A stretch of DNA of 52,291 nucleotides from Actinomycetota bacterium (GCA_019347715.1 JAHWKU010000014.1:1-52291), one strand, 5' to 3'. Shown: positions 1-9,148, counted from the first letter of the stretch. The notes: a model not told the origin generated them from the sequence alone. Numbers and translations are program-made.

Positions 1-53
1 CGACCCTGATAGCAAACGCAACCTATGTGGTGCGGGTCAGCCCCGCAATCGTT

Positions 54-806
54 TTAGCCGGATGCTTGAGTCGTCTCGGCCGCTTCGCCTTTTCCGTTGT
101 CCTGAATCTCGACAACCTTGGCCTGGTTGGGATCGATCCTGATGCCGGGGCCCATGGTTGAAGAGAGAGCGACCGACTTTAGATATTTGCCCTTGGCGGC
201 CGACGGCCGGACTCGAAGGATCTCGTCTACCACCGCGCGATAGTTGTCGGTCAGCGCCTCGATGGGGAAGGAAGCCTTCCCAATGACGGTGTTGATGTTC
301 GGCTGTTTGCCATCGGTCTTGTATTCGATCTTTCCTGCCTTTACTTCCTTCACGGCCTTGGCGACGTCTGCGGTAACGGTGCCTGCTTTCGGATTGGGCA
401 TGAGGTTTCGGGGGCCGAGGAGCTTCCCGAGCTTCCCGACGACAGGCATCATGTCGGGAGTTGCAATCGCAACGTCGAACTCGAACCAGCCTTTTTGGAT
501 CTTCTCGGCCAGGTCTTCTGCTCCGACCTCGTCCGCTCCGGCTTCCTTGGCTTCTCTGGCTTTGTCGGCCTGAGCGAACACCACGACCTTGACATCCTTG
601 CCGGTCCCCGACGGAAGGCTCACGGTGCCTCTTATCTGTTGATCGGCCTTGCGAACGTCGAGACCTAGACGGAAGTTGAGCTCGATCGACTCGTCGAACT
701 TGGCTTTGGCCATCTCTTTGACGAGTCTCAAAGCTTCGCCCGGTGGATAGAGCTGGTCTCTATCGAAATTTTCGAGCGCTTCAGTGAATCTCTTTCCTCT
801 TGCCAT
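54..806 (-). CDS. rplA: 50S ribosomal protein L1
   Basis: L1 binds 23S rRNA at the mobile L1 stalk, helps release deacylated tRNA, and in many bacteria represses its own L11-L1 mRNA. The 250-residue product has the usual L1 start ([10 protein letters not shown]) and the conserved central segment around residues 115-145 containing [20 protein letters not shown]. It is slightly longer than the common 229-240 residues because of a polar C-terminal tail ([13 protein letters not shown]). It is the last gene visible of the secE-nusG-rplK-rplA run; rplJ and rplL would be expected beyond the left edge. Confidence 0.97.
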   Translation of the reverse strand: MARGKRFTEALENFDRDQLYPPGEALRLVKEMAKAKFDESIELNFRLGLDVRKADQQIRGTVSLPSGTGKDVKVVVFAQADKAREAKEAGADEVGAEDLAEKIQKGWFEFDVAIATPDMMPVVGKLGKLLGPRNLMPNPKAGTVTADVAKAVKEVKAGKIEYKTDGKQPNINTVIGKASFPIEALTDNYRAVVDEILRVRPSAAKGKYLKSVALSSTMGPGIRIDPNQAKVVEIQDNGKGEAAETTQASG

Positions 807-855
807 CTTCTACCTCCTGTGGTCCGTGCGACCTATCGGTCTCCCACGATTGACG

Positions 856-1296
856 CTACTGAACTTGGATGCCCATCGACCGGGCGGTGCCCTCAACGAT
901 CTTCATTGCCTGATCTATGTCGTTAGCGTTCAGATCGGGCATTTTTCTCTCCGCGATCTGACGGACCTGGTCCCTCGTTACCTTGCCGACCTTGTCGCGG
1001 TTGGGCTCGGCGGAACCTTTCTCCAATCCCGCAGCCTCCTTGAGAAGAACGGAAGCGGGTGGAGTCTTCAGAATGAAATCGAAACTGCGGTCCTCGTAAA
1101 TGGTGATTGCGACCGGAACTATGGTCCCCTGCTGGCTGCCGGTCTGCTCGTTATAGGACTTGCAGAAGTCCATGATGTTCACGCCGTGAGGACCGAGCGC
1201 GGTCCCAACGGGCGGAGCAGGCGTGGCCTGACCCGCAGGGATCTGAAGTTTCACCAGTGCGAGTATCTTCTTCTTCTTTGCGCTTCTCTGTGCCAT
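856..1296 (-). CDS. rplK: 50S ribosomal protein L11
   Basis: L11 forms the GTPase-associated centre with 23S rRNA and is needed for RelA activation and for thiopeptide sensitivity. The 146-residue product contains the diagnostic segment [20 protein letters not shown] near the N-terminus and ends in a region typical of the RNA-binding domain. I chose the start at 1296 because AAAGGA lies just upstream and the protein then begins with the normal Lys-rich lead ([18 protein letters not shown]); the frame stays open further upstream but that would run into nusG. It follows nusG by 16 bases and precedes rplA by about 50. Confidence 0.96.
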   Translation of the reverse strand: MAQRSAKKKKILALVKLQIPAGQATPAPPVGTALGPHGVNIMDFCKSYNEQTGSQQGTIVPVAITIYEDRSFDFILKTPPASVLLKEAAGLEKGSAEPNRDKVGKVTRDQVRQIAERKMPDLNANDIDQAMKIVEGTARSMGIQVQ

Positions 1297-1312
1297 CTCT
1301 TTCCTTTGCGTT

Positions 1313-2422
1313 TTAGAGCTTCGCGACTTGCTCGAAGGACAGCTCGATCGGTGTTTCTCTTCCAAAGATATTAACGAGCACTTTGAGCTTTGACTGATCC
1401 ACGTTGATCTCGGAGATCGTTCCGGTGAAATTAGCGAATGGCCCGGTTACCACCCGAACGCTCTCTCCCTCCTCGAATTCCAAGCGGGGCTTGACCTTCT
1501 CTACCGGTTTCGGCTGGAGAATCTTGTCGACATCTGTAGAGGCAAGAGGCGTTGGCCTTCCTCCCGCGGGGCCTACGAACCCGGTCACTGCAGGAGTATT
1601 GCGAACCGCGTACCAGGAATCGTCTTCGAGATACATCCGCACCAACAAATAGCCGGGAAAGACTTTCTTCTCAACGACCTGCTTCTTGCCGCCCTTGAAC
1701 TCCATCACATCTTCTACGGGGATAACCACTTCGAAGATCCTGTCCTCCATGTTCATGGAGTGGATTCTCGTTTCTAGATTCAGCTTCACTTTGTTCTCGT
1801 AGCCGGCATAGGTGTGAACGACATACCAGTCGCCGGGCCGGTCACCCGCGGGGACGTAGGAGTCTTCCTCTTCCTCCTGAGTTTCCTCGGCGACTGCCGA
1901 TGCCGACCCGTTGGTGGAAGGAATCTCCGCCGCTTCTGTTTCGACCGCCGCCTCTGTTTCGGTCGCCTCTTCGGTGACCCCTGTTTCTTCGGTTTCGGCT
2001 AGTTCGGTGCTGTCTGGAACAGCAAGGTTCTCGGCTTCGGTTTCGGCTAGTTCGGTGCTGTCTGGAACAGCAAGGTTCTCGGCTTCGGTCTCGGTTACCT
2101 CCGGCATGCCTGGAGTCGCCGGGGCCTCGACGTCTTCGGCGACGTGCATGGCCTCCACTTCGACGGGAGCACTTTCCGGTTCCTCAACTCGGCCCATAAG
2201 GGGCTGCTCTTCCCCAGACACTTCATCCACCTCAGCAGTGGCGAGTTCTTGCTCGGTGTCGGAAGGGGTGACCTGATCGGTCGGAGATGGCTCCGTTTCC
2301 TCTGGCAGTTCCTGAGGCATGGGCGAAGCGTCCTCTTCTGACGTCATCAACTCAGTTTCGGTTGCGGCGGGCGCTTCCGAGGAGGGATTCTCGTCGGTTT
2401 TTGGATCTTCCATTTCTGCCAC
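1313..2422 (-). CDS. nusG: Transcription antitermination factor NusG with long acidic N-terminal extension
   Basis: NusG binds RNA polymerase, modulates pausing and termination with Rho, and can couple transcription to translation. The C-terminal ~170 residues are the recognisable core: an NGN domain starting at [20 protein letters not shown] and a KOW domain at [20 protein letters not shown]. About 198 residues precede this core and are very rich in Glu, Thr, Ala, Pro and Val. Actinobacterial NusG proteins often have an acidic N-terminal extension, but this one is longer than usual. It includes two exact 16-residue repeats encoded by a 48-bp tandem repeat at 1988-2083. SecE lies 3 bases upstream. 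Confidence 0.95.
   Translation of the reverse strand: MAEMEDPKTDENPSSEAPAATETELMTSEEDASPMPQELPEETEPSPTDQVTPSDTEQELATAEVDEVSGEEQPLMGRVEEPESAPVEVEAMHVAEDVEAPATPGMPEVTETEAENLAVPDSTELAETEAENLAVPDSTELAETEETGVTEEATETEAAVETEAAEIPSTNGSASAVAEETQEEEEDSYVPAGDRPGDWYVVHTYAGYENKVKLNLETRIHSMNMEDRIFEVVIPVEDVMEFKGGKKQVVEKKVFPGYLLVRMYLEDDSWYAVRNTPAVTGFVGPAGGRPTPLASTDVDKILQPKPVEKVKPRLEFEEGESVRVVTGPFANFTGTISEINVDQSKLKVLVNIFGRETPIELSFEQVAKL
1988..2083. repeat. Two perfect 48-bp tandem repeats inside nusG
   Basis: Positions 1988-2035 and 2036-2083 are identical, and a partial third copy begins at 2084 before diverging. The period of 48 keeps the reading frame, so the repeat encodes two identical 16-residue acidic units containing [13 protein letters not shown] in the disordered NusG extension. 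It looks like a recent slippage duplication. Confidence 0.95.
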
Positions 2423-2425
2423 TCG

Positions 2426-2773
2426 TTACCCTCCCCTTCGAAGGAGCCAAAGGACACCTCTGGCAAACACATAGTCCATGCCGGCAATGATGATCATGAA
2501 GAAAGCCACAGAGATAAGGACGACCACCGTATAAGTCATGACTTCTGGCCGGGTCGGCCACGCAACTCGCGCGAGCTCCGCGCGAACTTCCTTTAGAAAC
2601 TGGAGCGGCTTCGTACGCTGTTTCTTCTGCACCGGCCTGCGAAGCCGGTCGGCTGCGCCTTCGCGCTTGGCCATCATCCTCTTCATTTCGCGGTTCATGC
2701 CCTGCCCTGCTGCTGCAGAGCCCTTCCCAGAGGAAGGGTCTTCCTCTCCTCCTCGTTTTCTGAAGATCGCCAT
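2426..2773 (-). CDS. secE: Preprotein translocase subunit SecE
   Basis: SecE clamps the SecY channel in the cytoplasmic membrane. The 115-residue protein has a long basic cytoplasmic N-terminal part, the amphipathic SecE segment (FLKEVRAELARVAWPTRPEV) and one C-terminal membrane helix (YTVVVLISVAFFMIIIAGMD). This single-helix form is normal for most bacteria. It is followed by nusG after 3 bases and preceded by tRNA-Trp, the classical arrangement. Confidence 0.95.
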   Translation of the reverse strand: MAIFRKRGGEEDPSSGKGSAAAGQGMNREMKRMMAKREGAADRLRRPVQKKQRTKPLQFLKEVRAELARVAWPTRPEVMTYTVVVLISVAFFMIIIAGMDYVFARGVLWLLRRGG

Positions 2774-2843
2774 TCACCTGCTCCTGCTCATGCTTCGCCA
2801 ATCTTGTGTTTTGCTGGGGGCCTTAAAAAGGCTTCTCCTCTGG

Positions 2844-2916
2844 CAGGCCCGGAGGGATTCGAACCCCCAACCCCCGGTTTTGGAGACCGGTGCGCTGCCA
2901 ATTGCGCCACGGGCCT
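2844..2916 (-). tRNA. tRNA-Trp (CCA anticodon)
   Basis: Read on the minus strand this 73-base segment folds as a cloverleaf. It has a 7-bp acceptor stem AGGCCCG/CGGGCCT with discriminator G, a D arm with GGCGCAATTGGCAGCGC, an anticodon stem CCGGT/ACCGG around CTCCAAA giving anticodon CCA, and a T arm containing GGTTCGAATCC. It sits directly upstream of secE, a conserved place for tRNA-Trp. CCA is not encoded at the 3' end. Confidence 0.96.
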
Positions 2917-2950
2917 ACGGCTCTTCTTTTTTGGCCCGCTCGACCCCGAG

Positions 2951-2956
2951 AGTATA
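2951..2956 (-). promoter_or_regulatory. Candidate -10 box for the tRNA-Trp-secE-nusG-rplKA unit
   Basis: On the minus strand a TATACT hexamer lies about 35 bases before tRNA-Trp, and about 60 bases beyond the hairpin that closes the upstream gene. The matching -35 position is poor, so this is a weak prediction. Confidence 0.35.
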
Positions 2957-3018
2957 GGCGGAAAAGACTCCGGCGGGCGAGATGACCGAATACCGATAAT
3001 AGTCTGACGTCTAACGCA

Positions 3019-3043
3019 AGAGGCGCCCCATAGGGGCGCCTCT
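3019..3043 (-). terminator. Hairpin between the GlsB-like gene and tRNA-Trp
   Basis: An 11-bp perfect inverted repeat (AGAGGCGCCCC / GGGGCGCCTCT) with a 3-base loop starts about 19 bases after the stop of the gene at 3062. There is little T-run on the minus strand, so intrinsic termination may be partial. It separates the inserted five-gene block from the tRNA-Trp operon. Confidence 0.65.
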
Positions 3044-3061
3044 CTCTCGCTTTTGGGTCGG

Positions 3062-3307
3062 TTAGGCAGCTTTGCCTCCGAAGCGCTTCCACGCCTCGTG
3101 GAGGAATCCAGCGATAACGACTGCGGTTCCGAGTGTGAAAACGGCCTTGGTTACATCAGCGGTGAGCGAGGTGTACAGGTAATAAGCGGCAATACCACCT
3201 ACTACTCCGAATATCGCATCCCACAGGATGTTCGACTCCTTCAAAAACAGAGCCTTGACCAAGAGACCGCCCACGATACCCATCACTAGGTAAGTGATGA
3301 TCTCCAT
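3062..3307 (-). CDS. Small GlsB/YeaQ-like membrane protein
   Basis: The 81-residue protein is mostly membrane-embedded, with three hydrophobic stretches: YLVMGIVGGLLVKALF, AIFGVVGGIAAYYLY and AVFTLGTAVVIAGFL. The N-terminal glycine-rich pattern resembles the GlsB/YeaQ/YmgE (transglycosylase-associated) family, which is linked to stress responses but has no proven biochemical role. AGGAGG lies 10 bases before the ATG. It is 129 bases downstream of the RIO kinase gene. The family assignment is tentative; being a small membrane protein is certain. Confidence 0.7.
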   Translation of the reverse strand: MEIITYLVMGIVGGLLVKALFLKESNILWDAIFGVVGGIAAYYLYTSLTADVTKAVFTLGTAVVIAGFLHEAWKRFGGKAA

Positions 3308-3420
3308 GTCTTCTACACCTCCTTCCCGGGAGCACCCCGGCCTCGAGGGCTGGGTCTTCCCGTGTGTTGCGAAGAGATAAGACGGGAGGAGGGCGGGAGA
3401 GGTTACACCGAGGGGATTCG

Positions 3421-3438
3421 AGTGGGCCTCCGCCCACT
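3421..3438 (-). terminator. Short hairpin overlapping the end of the RIO kinase gene
   Basis: AGTGGGC and GCCCACT form a 7-bp stem with a 4-base loop over the stop codon of the kinase gene. No T-run follows on the minus strand, so it is only a possible terminator. Confidence 0.3.
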
Positions 3439-4312
3439 AAACTGCGGCGGAGATCACCCTTGCCATCTCCTCGCTTGGGTCACGGTTGACACCGAACTTC
3501 CGGGCGAAGTAGCTACACACGTTGTCCAAGTCCCGTTGAAGCAACTCCATTGAGTGTGGATTGGAGGCAAGATCGACCGCCTGGGGCACATCGATGATCC
3601 AGACCCTTTCCTCCCAGACGAGAACGTTGTAAGCAGACAGGTCTCCGTGGACGTAACCCTCCGCCGCAATCAAGATCACGTTGTCGAAAATCTGATCGAG
3701 TAAAGACTCCGCCTGGGAGATCGTAGGCCGGAAGTCCACTAGTCTGGGGGCCGCTCTGGTTTCGTCGCCTATGTATTGCATAAGGAAGCTGGAGCCAAGC
3801 TCCTCGACCGGGTAAGGAACCGAAACGCCTGCCGCCCACAAGGTTCTCAAGATCTCGAACTCGACTCCCTGCCATTGACCCGCTCTGAGCTGTCTCCCGA
3901 ACTCGCTTTTTCGTGCGACCGCCCTGGTCTCCCGCGATTCCCGAAACTTACGACCGTCCCGATACATCTGATCTCTATGAAAGGCCCTTGTGTTCGGATC
4001 CTTATAGTCCTTGAGAGCCAAAAAGTGAGACCCACTCGGTGAAGCCCGCTCGACGAGAAAAACGGAACCCTCCTTCCCGCTTTTGATAGTTCCGAGGACT
4101 TCATCTCGGTACTCCTCGGTTATGAGCCAATCCGGAACTGGATACTCGGTTCCGAGGACATCGACCAGGCGCGAACTTGACGCGGGAGGTAGGTCATTCT
4201 CATCCGGACCGTCTCTTAACGCTCTTCTGTTTTCGATCTCCTGGAGCGAAGGACGATGCTGCGAATCCTCGCGATCCTCGAAGAAAATCTGTCTTCTCGT
4301 AGCGCGGACCAA
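3437..4312 (-). CDS. RIO-family serine/threonine protein kinase
   Basis: RIO kinases are atypical protein kinases or ATPases, well known in archaea and eukaryotes for small-subunit ribosome maturation and present in scattered bacteria. The 291-residue product shows the nucleotide-binding lead (IKSGKEGSVFLVER, with the lysine in FLALKDY), the catalytic loop HGDLSAYNVLV and the metal-binding IIDVPQAVD, all in RIO1-like form. The start is a TTG at 4312 with AAGGAGG 7 bases upstream; the ATG 4 bases further upstream is in another frame and too close to that site. It lies in the block inserted between rpmG and tRNA-Trp, a setting consistent with a ribosome-related role, which is inference. Confidence 0.88.
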   Translation of the reverse strand: MVRATRRQIFFEDREDSQHRPSLQEIENRRALRDGPDENDLPPASSSRLVDVLGTEYPVPDWLITEEYRDEVLGTIKSGKEGSVFLVERASPSGSHFLALKDYKDPNTRAFHRDQMYRDGRKFRESRETRAVARKSEFGRQLRAGQWQGVEFEILRTLWAAGVSVPYPVEELGSSFLMQYIGDETRAAPRLVDFRPTISQAESLLDQIFDNVILIAAEGYVHGDLSAYNVLVWEERVWIIDVPQAVDLASNPHSMELLQRDLDNVCSYFARKFGVNRDPSEEMARVISAAV

Positions 4313-4473
4313 GACATTCCTCCTTGTAAGGCGGACAATTGGGGTTCAAAGAGGCGAGCCCCCGCGATAAACAGAAGGAAAAAGCGACCGGTCGGGTCGG
4401 GGATTCTTAAGCGGACGCGGGGGCCGCCTCTAAGGAACATCTCTCACTCATAGGCACCCCCCTTTCGCAAGAA

Positions 4474-4487
4474 CCGGCAAAAGCCGG
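4474..4487 (-). terminator. Small hairpin downstream of the anti-sigma gene
   Basis: CCGGC-4 nt-GCCGG lies about 50 bases after the anti-sigma stop, followed on the minus strand by TTCTT. It is a weak terminator candidate. The remaining sequence between 4313 and 4539 shows no gene. Confidence 0.35.
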
Positions 4488-4539
4488 CAACCAATTGTTA
4501 CGAGCCATCATGCATGAAACGAAACGCGAGTTCAAGATC

Positions 4540-4938
4540 CTAAGCTTCGGCCAGAGCCTCACGGAATCTTCTCGTTACGGTTCTGCGACGTCGACGTCGT
4601 CCTCTTATGAGAAGAGCCCCGGCGACACCGGCTGCAACAAGCGACCCGGTAACGATCACTTTCGGATCTGCCAGCTTCTCCGCGGTGTTACGTATTGCCT
4701 CTCGTCGCGCGGCCTTCTGGACAACAGTCTCGGTGAGGGTGCCGAGCAGCCAAGCAGGAGGTTCGATCATTCTGGCAGGAAGAGTCGCCAGCGCGTCCTT
4801 CATCTCACGGAAATGACCAAGCTCGGTCCTGCACTCCGGGCAAGTGGAGAGGTGCATCTCAATGGATTGCGCGCGCGGCCCCCCCGCCTCATCTACATAG
4901 GCGGGAAGGTATTCCCGAACCTCACGACAATCCATCAT
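4540..4938 (-). CDS. Zinc-finger (ZAS-type) anti-sigma factor with one membrane helix
   Basis: This 132-residue protein begins MMDCREVREYLPAYVDEAGG and carries HLSTCPEC (H-x3-C-x2-C), which with the N-terminal Cys is the zinc-binding ZAS signature of anti-sigma factors for ECF sigmas. A hydrophobic segment (VIVTGSLVAAGVAGALLI) followed by a run of arginines predicts one membrane anchor, leaving the N-terminal domain in the cytoplasm to hold the sigma factor. The start was placed at 4938, after AGAGG, and overlaps the sigma gene by 17 bases, suggesting translational coupling. The inducing signal is unknown. Confidence 0.85.
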   Translation of the reverse strand: MMDCREVREYLPAYVDEAGGPRAQSIEMHLSTCPECRTELGHFREMKDALATLPARMIEPPAWLLGTLTETVVQKAARREAIRNTAEKLADPKVIVTGSLVAAGVAGALLIRGRRRRRRTVTRRFREALAEA

Positions 4939-5527
4939 CAGCCTCTTTCTTGCGCCTCTGCCTGCCATGACCGGCAGGCTCGTCCTCGTAAAGGACCTCT
5001 TTTAGACGCTGCCTTGCCCGAAAAAGTCTCACCTTTGCGGCACCTTCTGTGATTCCGAGCTGTTTTCCTGCCTCGGCGAGCGAAAGTCCATAGATATCTT
5101 TCATTACTACGACCGCCCGATAACCCTCCGGAAGACCCATTAGCGCTGTGTCCAATCTGTCTTTCAAGAGTCTTCCTTCGACTCGGAGTTCGGGATCCGC
5201 CGTCTCCGGGGCCGGGAGATCTCCCCAGCTTTCTGCGTCGAGTGACACATTGCGGTCGTGGCGAGACCTCTTGCGCAGCATCGATATCGCAACATTCGAA
5301 GTGACCCGATACAGCCAGGTGGAAAACTTTGAGTCCCCACGAAAGCTCCGGATTACTCGAAGGAGTTTCATGTAGGTCTCCTGTGAGACCTCTGCCGCGT
5401 CGTCTGGGTTACCGGTCAGGCGTAGCGCAAGTGAGTAAACGTCTTTGTGAGTGAGCCGGATCAGCTCCTCGAAGCCCTGCGGCTCTCCTCGCTTGCAACT
5501 CTCGATGACGTCCGCAGGAACATCCAT
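4922..5527 (-). CDS. ECF RNA polymerase sigma factor
   Basis: The 201-residue protein has region 2 (YSLALRLTGNPDDAAEVSQE ... SFRGDSKFSTWLYRVTSNVA), a short linker, and region 4 (LPEGYRAVVVMKDIYGLSLA ... GITEGAAKVRLFRARQRL), as in group 4 sigma factors. It would direct polymerase to a specific stress regulon when released from the membrane anti-sigma encoded immediately downstream. It starts 7 bases after the SDR stop codon, so tuf-rpmG-SDR-sigma-anti-sigma could be read as one unit. That would be an unusual link between a translation operon and an ECF switch. Confidence 0.92.
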   Translation of the reverse strand: MDVPADVIESCKRGEPQGFEELIRLTHKDVYSLALRLTGNPDDAAEVSQETYMKLLRVIRSFRGDSKFSTWLYRVTSNVAISMLRKRSRHDRNVSLDAESWGDLPAPETADPELRVEGRLLKDRLDTALMGLPEGYRAVVVMKDIYGLSLAEAGKQLGITEGAAKVRLFRARQRLKEVLYEDEPAGHGRQRRKKEADDGLS

Positions 5528-5534
5528 CTGCTTA

Positions 5535-6347
5535 CTAGTAGCGGACGACCCCTCCGCCCACGACTATCACCTGGCCGCTAACGTAGTCCGAGTCGCTCGA
5601 GGCCAGGAACAGATGCGTCTTCGCGACATCTTCGGGCTGTCCCGGGTAGCCCATCGGGATCATCACCATCGCCATGTTCCGGATTCCTTCAGGGATGCCG
5701 ATATTCGGATCTTCGGAGGACTCCTTGGCTGCAGTCAGACGAGTTTCGATGAATCCGGGCGCCACTGCGTTGGAGTTGATGTGGAAGCGGCCGAGCTCTA
5801 TGCAGAGCGTCCGCGTCAGGCCCACGAGCCCCATCTTCGCCGCGGTGTAGTTAGCCTGGCCTGGGTTTCCGGAGAGGGCCGCAGTCGAGGTAGTGAACGT
5901 GATCTTGCGGTGATATGCAGGGGCTCCTTGACCTTCCAGCTCTTTCTTCGCCTCCGAGCGCATGTGCTCTACGGCCGCTCGAGTGTTGTTGAAGGCGGTG
6001 CGAAGGTTCACGTCGAGGACGAAGTCCCACATCTCGTCGTCCATGTTGTGAAAGGTCTTGTCCCTCGTTATGCCGGCATTGTTTACGAGGATGTCGAGCT
6101 TGCCGAATTCCTCGATTGTCTGCGCCACCAGATTGCGAGCCGCATCGAACGTTACGGTGTTGTCGACGTTCAGGATCGCCTTGCCGCCAGCCTTAGTAAT
6201 TTCTTCGACCGTTTCCTGCGCCGGATCTTTGTCTACATCGTTCACGACAACCGCCGCACCCTCCGACGCGAAGAGTTTGGCCGTAGCAGCACCGATGCCG
6301 CGTCCCGACCCCGTAACGATGGCTACTCGGTCGTCCAGTCGTCCCAT
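5535..6347 (-). CDS. Short-chain dehydrogenase/reductase, FabG-like 3-oxoacyl-ACP reductase
   Basis: A 270-residue classical SDR, expected to reduce a 3-oxo or other carbonyl substrate with NAD(P)H. Visible motifs are the cofactor site TGSGRGIG near residue 13, the structural NNAG, the active-site serine region (TTSTAALSG) and YTAAK with the catalytic Tyr and Lys. The C-terminus (DYVSGQVIVVGGG) is typical of FabG-like enzymes. The start codon shares its A with the rpmG stop (TGATG), which fixes the start and implies coupling. The substrate cannot be read from sequence; many FabG paralogues act outside fatty-acid synthesis. Confidence 0.88.
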   Translation of the reverse strand: MGRLDDRVAIVTGSGRGIGAATAKLFASEGAAVVVNDVDKDPAQETVEEITKAGGKAILNVDNTVTFDAARNLVAQTIEEFGKLDILVNNAGITRDKTFHNMDDEMWDFVLDVNLRTAFNNTRAAVEHMRSEAKKELEGQGAPAYHRKITFTTSTAALSGNPGQANYTAAKMGLVGLTRTLCIELGRFHINSNAVAPGFIETRLTAAKESSEDPNIGIPEGIRNMAMVMIPMGYPGQPEDVAKTHLFLASSDSDYVSGQVIVVGGGVVRY

Positions 6348-6511
6348 CAGCGCGTCTCCTTGTGCGAAGTGTGCGAACGGCACCAGCGGCAGTACTTCTT
6401 CAGCTCCAGCCGATCCTGGTCGTTCTGCCGGTTCTTGGTCGTGATGTAGTTGCGCCGCTTGCACTCTCCACAGGCGAGGGTCACATGCGGACGCTTATCG
6501 GTTGCGCCCAT
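6347..6511 (-). CDS. rpmG: 50S ribosomal protein L33
   Basis: A 54-residue zinc-ribbon form of L33 located near the ribosomal E site. It carries CGEC at residues 14-17 and CRWC at 41-44, the four-cysteine (C+) version. The sequence [10 protein letters not shown] is characteristic. It begins 14 bases after tuf and its stop overlaps the start of the SDR gene. The tuf-rpmG-tRNA-Trp-secE order is widespread in bacteria, but here other genes have been added after rpmG. Confidence 0.95.
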   Translation of the reverse strand: MGATDKRPHVTLACGECKRRNYITTKNRQNDQDRLELKKYCRWCRSHTSHKETR

Positions 6512-6525
6512 GAATAAGCCGCCTC

Positions 6526-7713
<1,188 letters not shown>

Positions 7714-7814
7714 CGCTTTTCATTCCTCCTGATATCTGGTGGTCTCGCGTTAGACCCGTCATTTTCCAGCACTTTTGCGTATGGGAGAAGCCTACACGCT
7801 CCCCCTGGCTCCGG

Positions 7815-7886
7815 TAGCGGCGGGCGGAATCGAACCGCCGACACAGCGATTATGAGCCGCTTGCTCTACCTCTGAGCTACGCCGCC
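7815..7886 (-). tRNA. tRNA with CAT anticodon, probably elongator tRNA-Met
   Basis: A 72-base cloverleaf on the minus strand: acceptor GGCGGCG/CGCCGCT, D arm AGCTCAGAGGTAGAGC, anticodon stem AGCGG/TCGCT around CTCATAA, and T arm GGTTCGATTCC. The anticodon is CAT. The three G:C pairs typical of initiator anticodon stems are absent, so it is elongator Met or, less likely, the Ile tRNA whose C34 becomes lysidine. It lies between tRNA-Thr and tuf. Confidence 0.93.
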
Positions 7887-7920
7887 AGATACTACCAATC
7901 TTCAGTTGTCTTAGAAGCCG

Positions 7921-7993
7921 AGCCCCCTCGCGGAATCGAACCGCGGACACCAGCCTTACCATGGCTGTGCTCTGCCGACTGAGCTAAGGGGGC
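7921..7993 (-). tRNA. tRNA-Thr (GGT anticodon)
   Basis: A 73-base cloverleaf with acceptor GCCCCCT/AGGGGGC, D arm TAGCTCAGTCGGCAGAGCA, anticodon stem CAGCC/GGCTG around ATGGTAA (anticodon GGT) and T arm GGTTCGATTCC. A tRNA-Thr upstream of tuf parallels the tufB operon of enterobacteria. Confidence 0.96.
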
Positions 7994-8002
7994 GTCCAGA
8001 AG

Positions 8003-8008
8003 ATGATA
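8003..8008 (-). promoter_or_regulatory. Candidate -10 box for the tRNA-Thr/tRNA-Met/tuf unit
   Basis: TATCAT on the minus strand lies 9 bases before the tRNA-Thr 5' end, at a sensible distance for a start near the mature end. The -35 position (CTTTGG-like) is weak. It is tightly packed behind the terminator at 8033-8061. Confidence 0.35.
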
Positions 8009-8032
8009 GCCGCTGGATCTGGGTCCCAAAGT

Positions 8033-8061
8033 AAAAGGCCCCCGGAATCCGGGGGCCTTTT
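8033..8061 (-). terminator. Strong intrinsic terminator after the secreted protease gene
   Basis: A 13-bp perfect stem (AAAAGGCCCCCGG / CCGGGGGCCTTTT) with loop AAT. The A- and T-runs make it able to act in both directions. It lies 18 bases after the protease stop and just before the tRNA-Thr promoter region. Confidence 0.92.
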
Positions 8062-8078
8062 AAGATCACACCTGAGAG

Positions 8079-9083
8079 CTAGCTTGACTTCTTTCCGCCT
8101 CCGTTGCCGCCTCCGTTGCCGCCTCCGTTGCCGCCGCCTCCACCTCCGGTTGTCGGGGGTGTTCCGGGAGCACACAGCATGACCGGCGAATCGCCGTTGA
8201 CGGCATAGCTATTCACCAAACTCCACGAGCTGATCATCGACAGGATCTTGGTGATACGAGTACCGTAGCCGACAGGCAGTGGCACGATCCCTTCGATCCC
8301 GAGCCCGTGGGTCAGGTTCCCCGCAGCTTTGAGATCCTGTATGCGCACCGCGCTGCCGGAGTCGCCGCCTATGAGGGTGCCGGCCCACGTGAAACTGTCG
8401 GGATACCAGGCCAGGGTCGCACCGGTCCGGGGAGTTCCCCCGGTGCCCATTGCGACACCGTGCCCGTAGTGGTAAACGGTGTCGCCGAGATCGAAAGTGC
8501 TTGGGATCAATTCGCCCTGGAACTTGACGGGGTTTTGTACCGAAACGAGACCCTCTCCCGTGTGGGCCCCACACGGCCCACCGATCGCGGCGATGGTGGG
8601 AAAGACCCAAGAGTGCAGCTCCGGCTTTATTTCGACGAGAGCAAAGTCGTTGCCGATTCCCCCATCGTGACTAACGATGGTGCTTCCGATATTGACCAAC
8701 ACTGGATTTCCACTGCCAGGAGCGAGAGTGAGAAGCGTTACCGAGTCGCCGTTCTTGGCGCAGTGTCCGGCCGTACCTATTCCCAAACGCGAACCATTTT
8801 GGAAGACGAAATTCATCGTGCACCAAAACGGCGAGATCATCCATGAGCCGGGTCGAATCCCAACTTCCCCGGGAAGAGGCGCGTCGGCGGGAGCTGCAGC
8901 CACGCCGTTGGCCGCCAGATGCTGTTCGAGGTCATCGGTGAACCAGTCGGGCGTCGGCTTACTCAGCTCGACGACTTTTCCTTCCGTATCCGGCTCGCTT
9001 GGGCCGGCGAAAGCACCCCACGAGAACAGGGTGAGTGAGCAAAGAAGAGCCAAAACCAGTGTGAGATTCCGCCACTTTCTCAT
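8079..9083 (-). CDS. Secreted trypsin-fold (S1-like) serine protease with Gly/Asn-rich tail
   Basis: A 334-residue exported protein. It begins with a signal peptide (MRKWRNLTLVLALLCSLTLF, cleavage likely after GAFA). The catalytic triad of chymotrypsin-like proteases is readable: His in GTAGHC, Asp in GNDFALVEI and Ser in GGDSGSAV. Paired cysteines suggest disulfides outside the cytoplasm. The C-terminus is a low-complexity tail of GGGN units followed by KKSS, encoded by a 12-bp tandem repeat near 8099-8150, perhaps a linker or surface tether. The ATG at 9083 is chosen because GGAGG lies 6 bases upstream. Substrate unknown; the fold resembles streptogrisin-type proteases. Confidence 0.85.
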   Translation of the reverse strand: MRKWRNLTLVLALLCSLTLFSWGAFAGPSEPDTEGKVVELSKPTPDWFTDDLEQHLAANGVAAAPADAPLPGEVGIRPGSWMISPFWCTMNFVFQNGSRLGIGTAGHCAKNGDSVTLLTLAPGSGNPVLVNIGSTIVSHDGGIGNDFALVEIKPELHSWVFPTIAAIGGPCGAHTGEGLVSVQNPVKFQGELIPSTFDLGDTVYHYGHGVAMGTGGTPRTGATLAWYPDSFTWAGTLIGGDSGSAVRIQDLKAAGNLTHGLGIEGIVPLPVGYGTRITKILSMISSWSLVNSYAVNGDSPVMLCAPGTPPTTGGGGGGNGGGNGGGNGGGKKSS

Positions 9084-9148
9084 TGGTCCTCCGTTCGGAT
9101 CGAGCACCGCCTAGTCAGGAATGCAAGCAAATCGTACTAATCTCCATG

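Noticed and set aside
31..47. Hairpin TGCGGG-5 nt-CCCGCA at the left edge, after rplA
   Set aside because: It could be a terminator or part of an L10 leader, but too little sequence is visible to decide.
5451..6449. 332-residue open frame on the plus strand
   Set aside because: It lies opposite the well-supported SDR gene and shows no domain; it is a shadow of GC-rich coding sequence.
8095..8160. Possible CRISPR-like short repeats
   Set aside because: The units are a 12-bp in-frame microsatellite without spacers inside the protease gene. No CRISPR array or cas gene is seen anywhere in the window.
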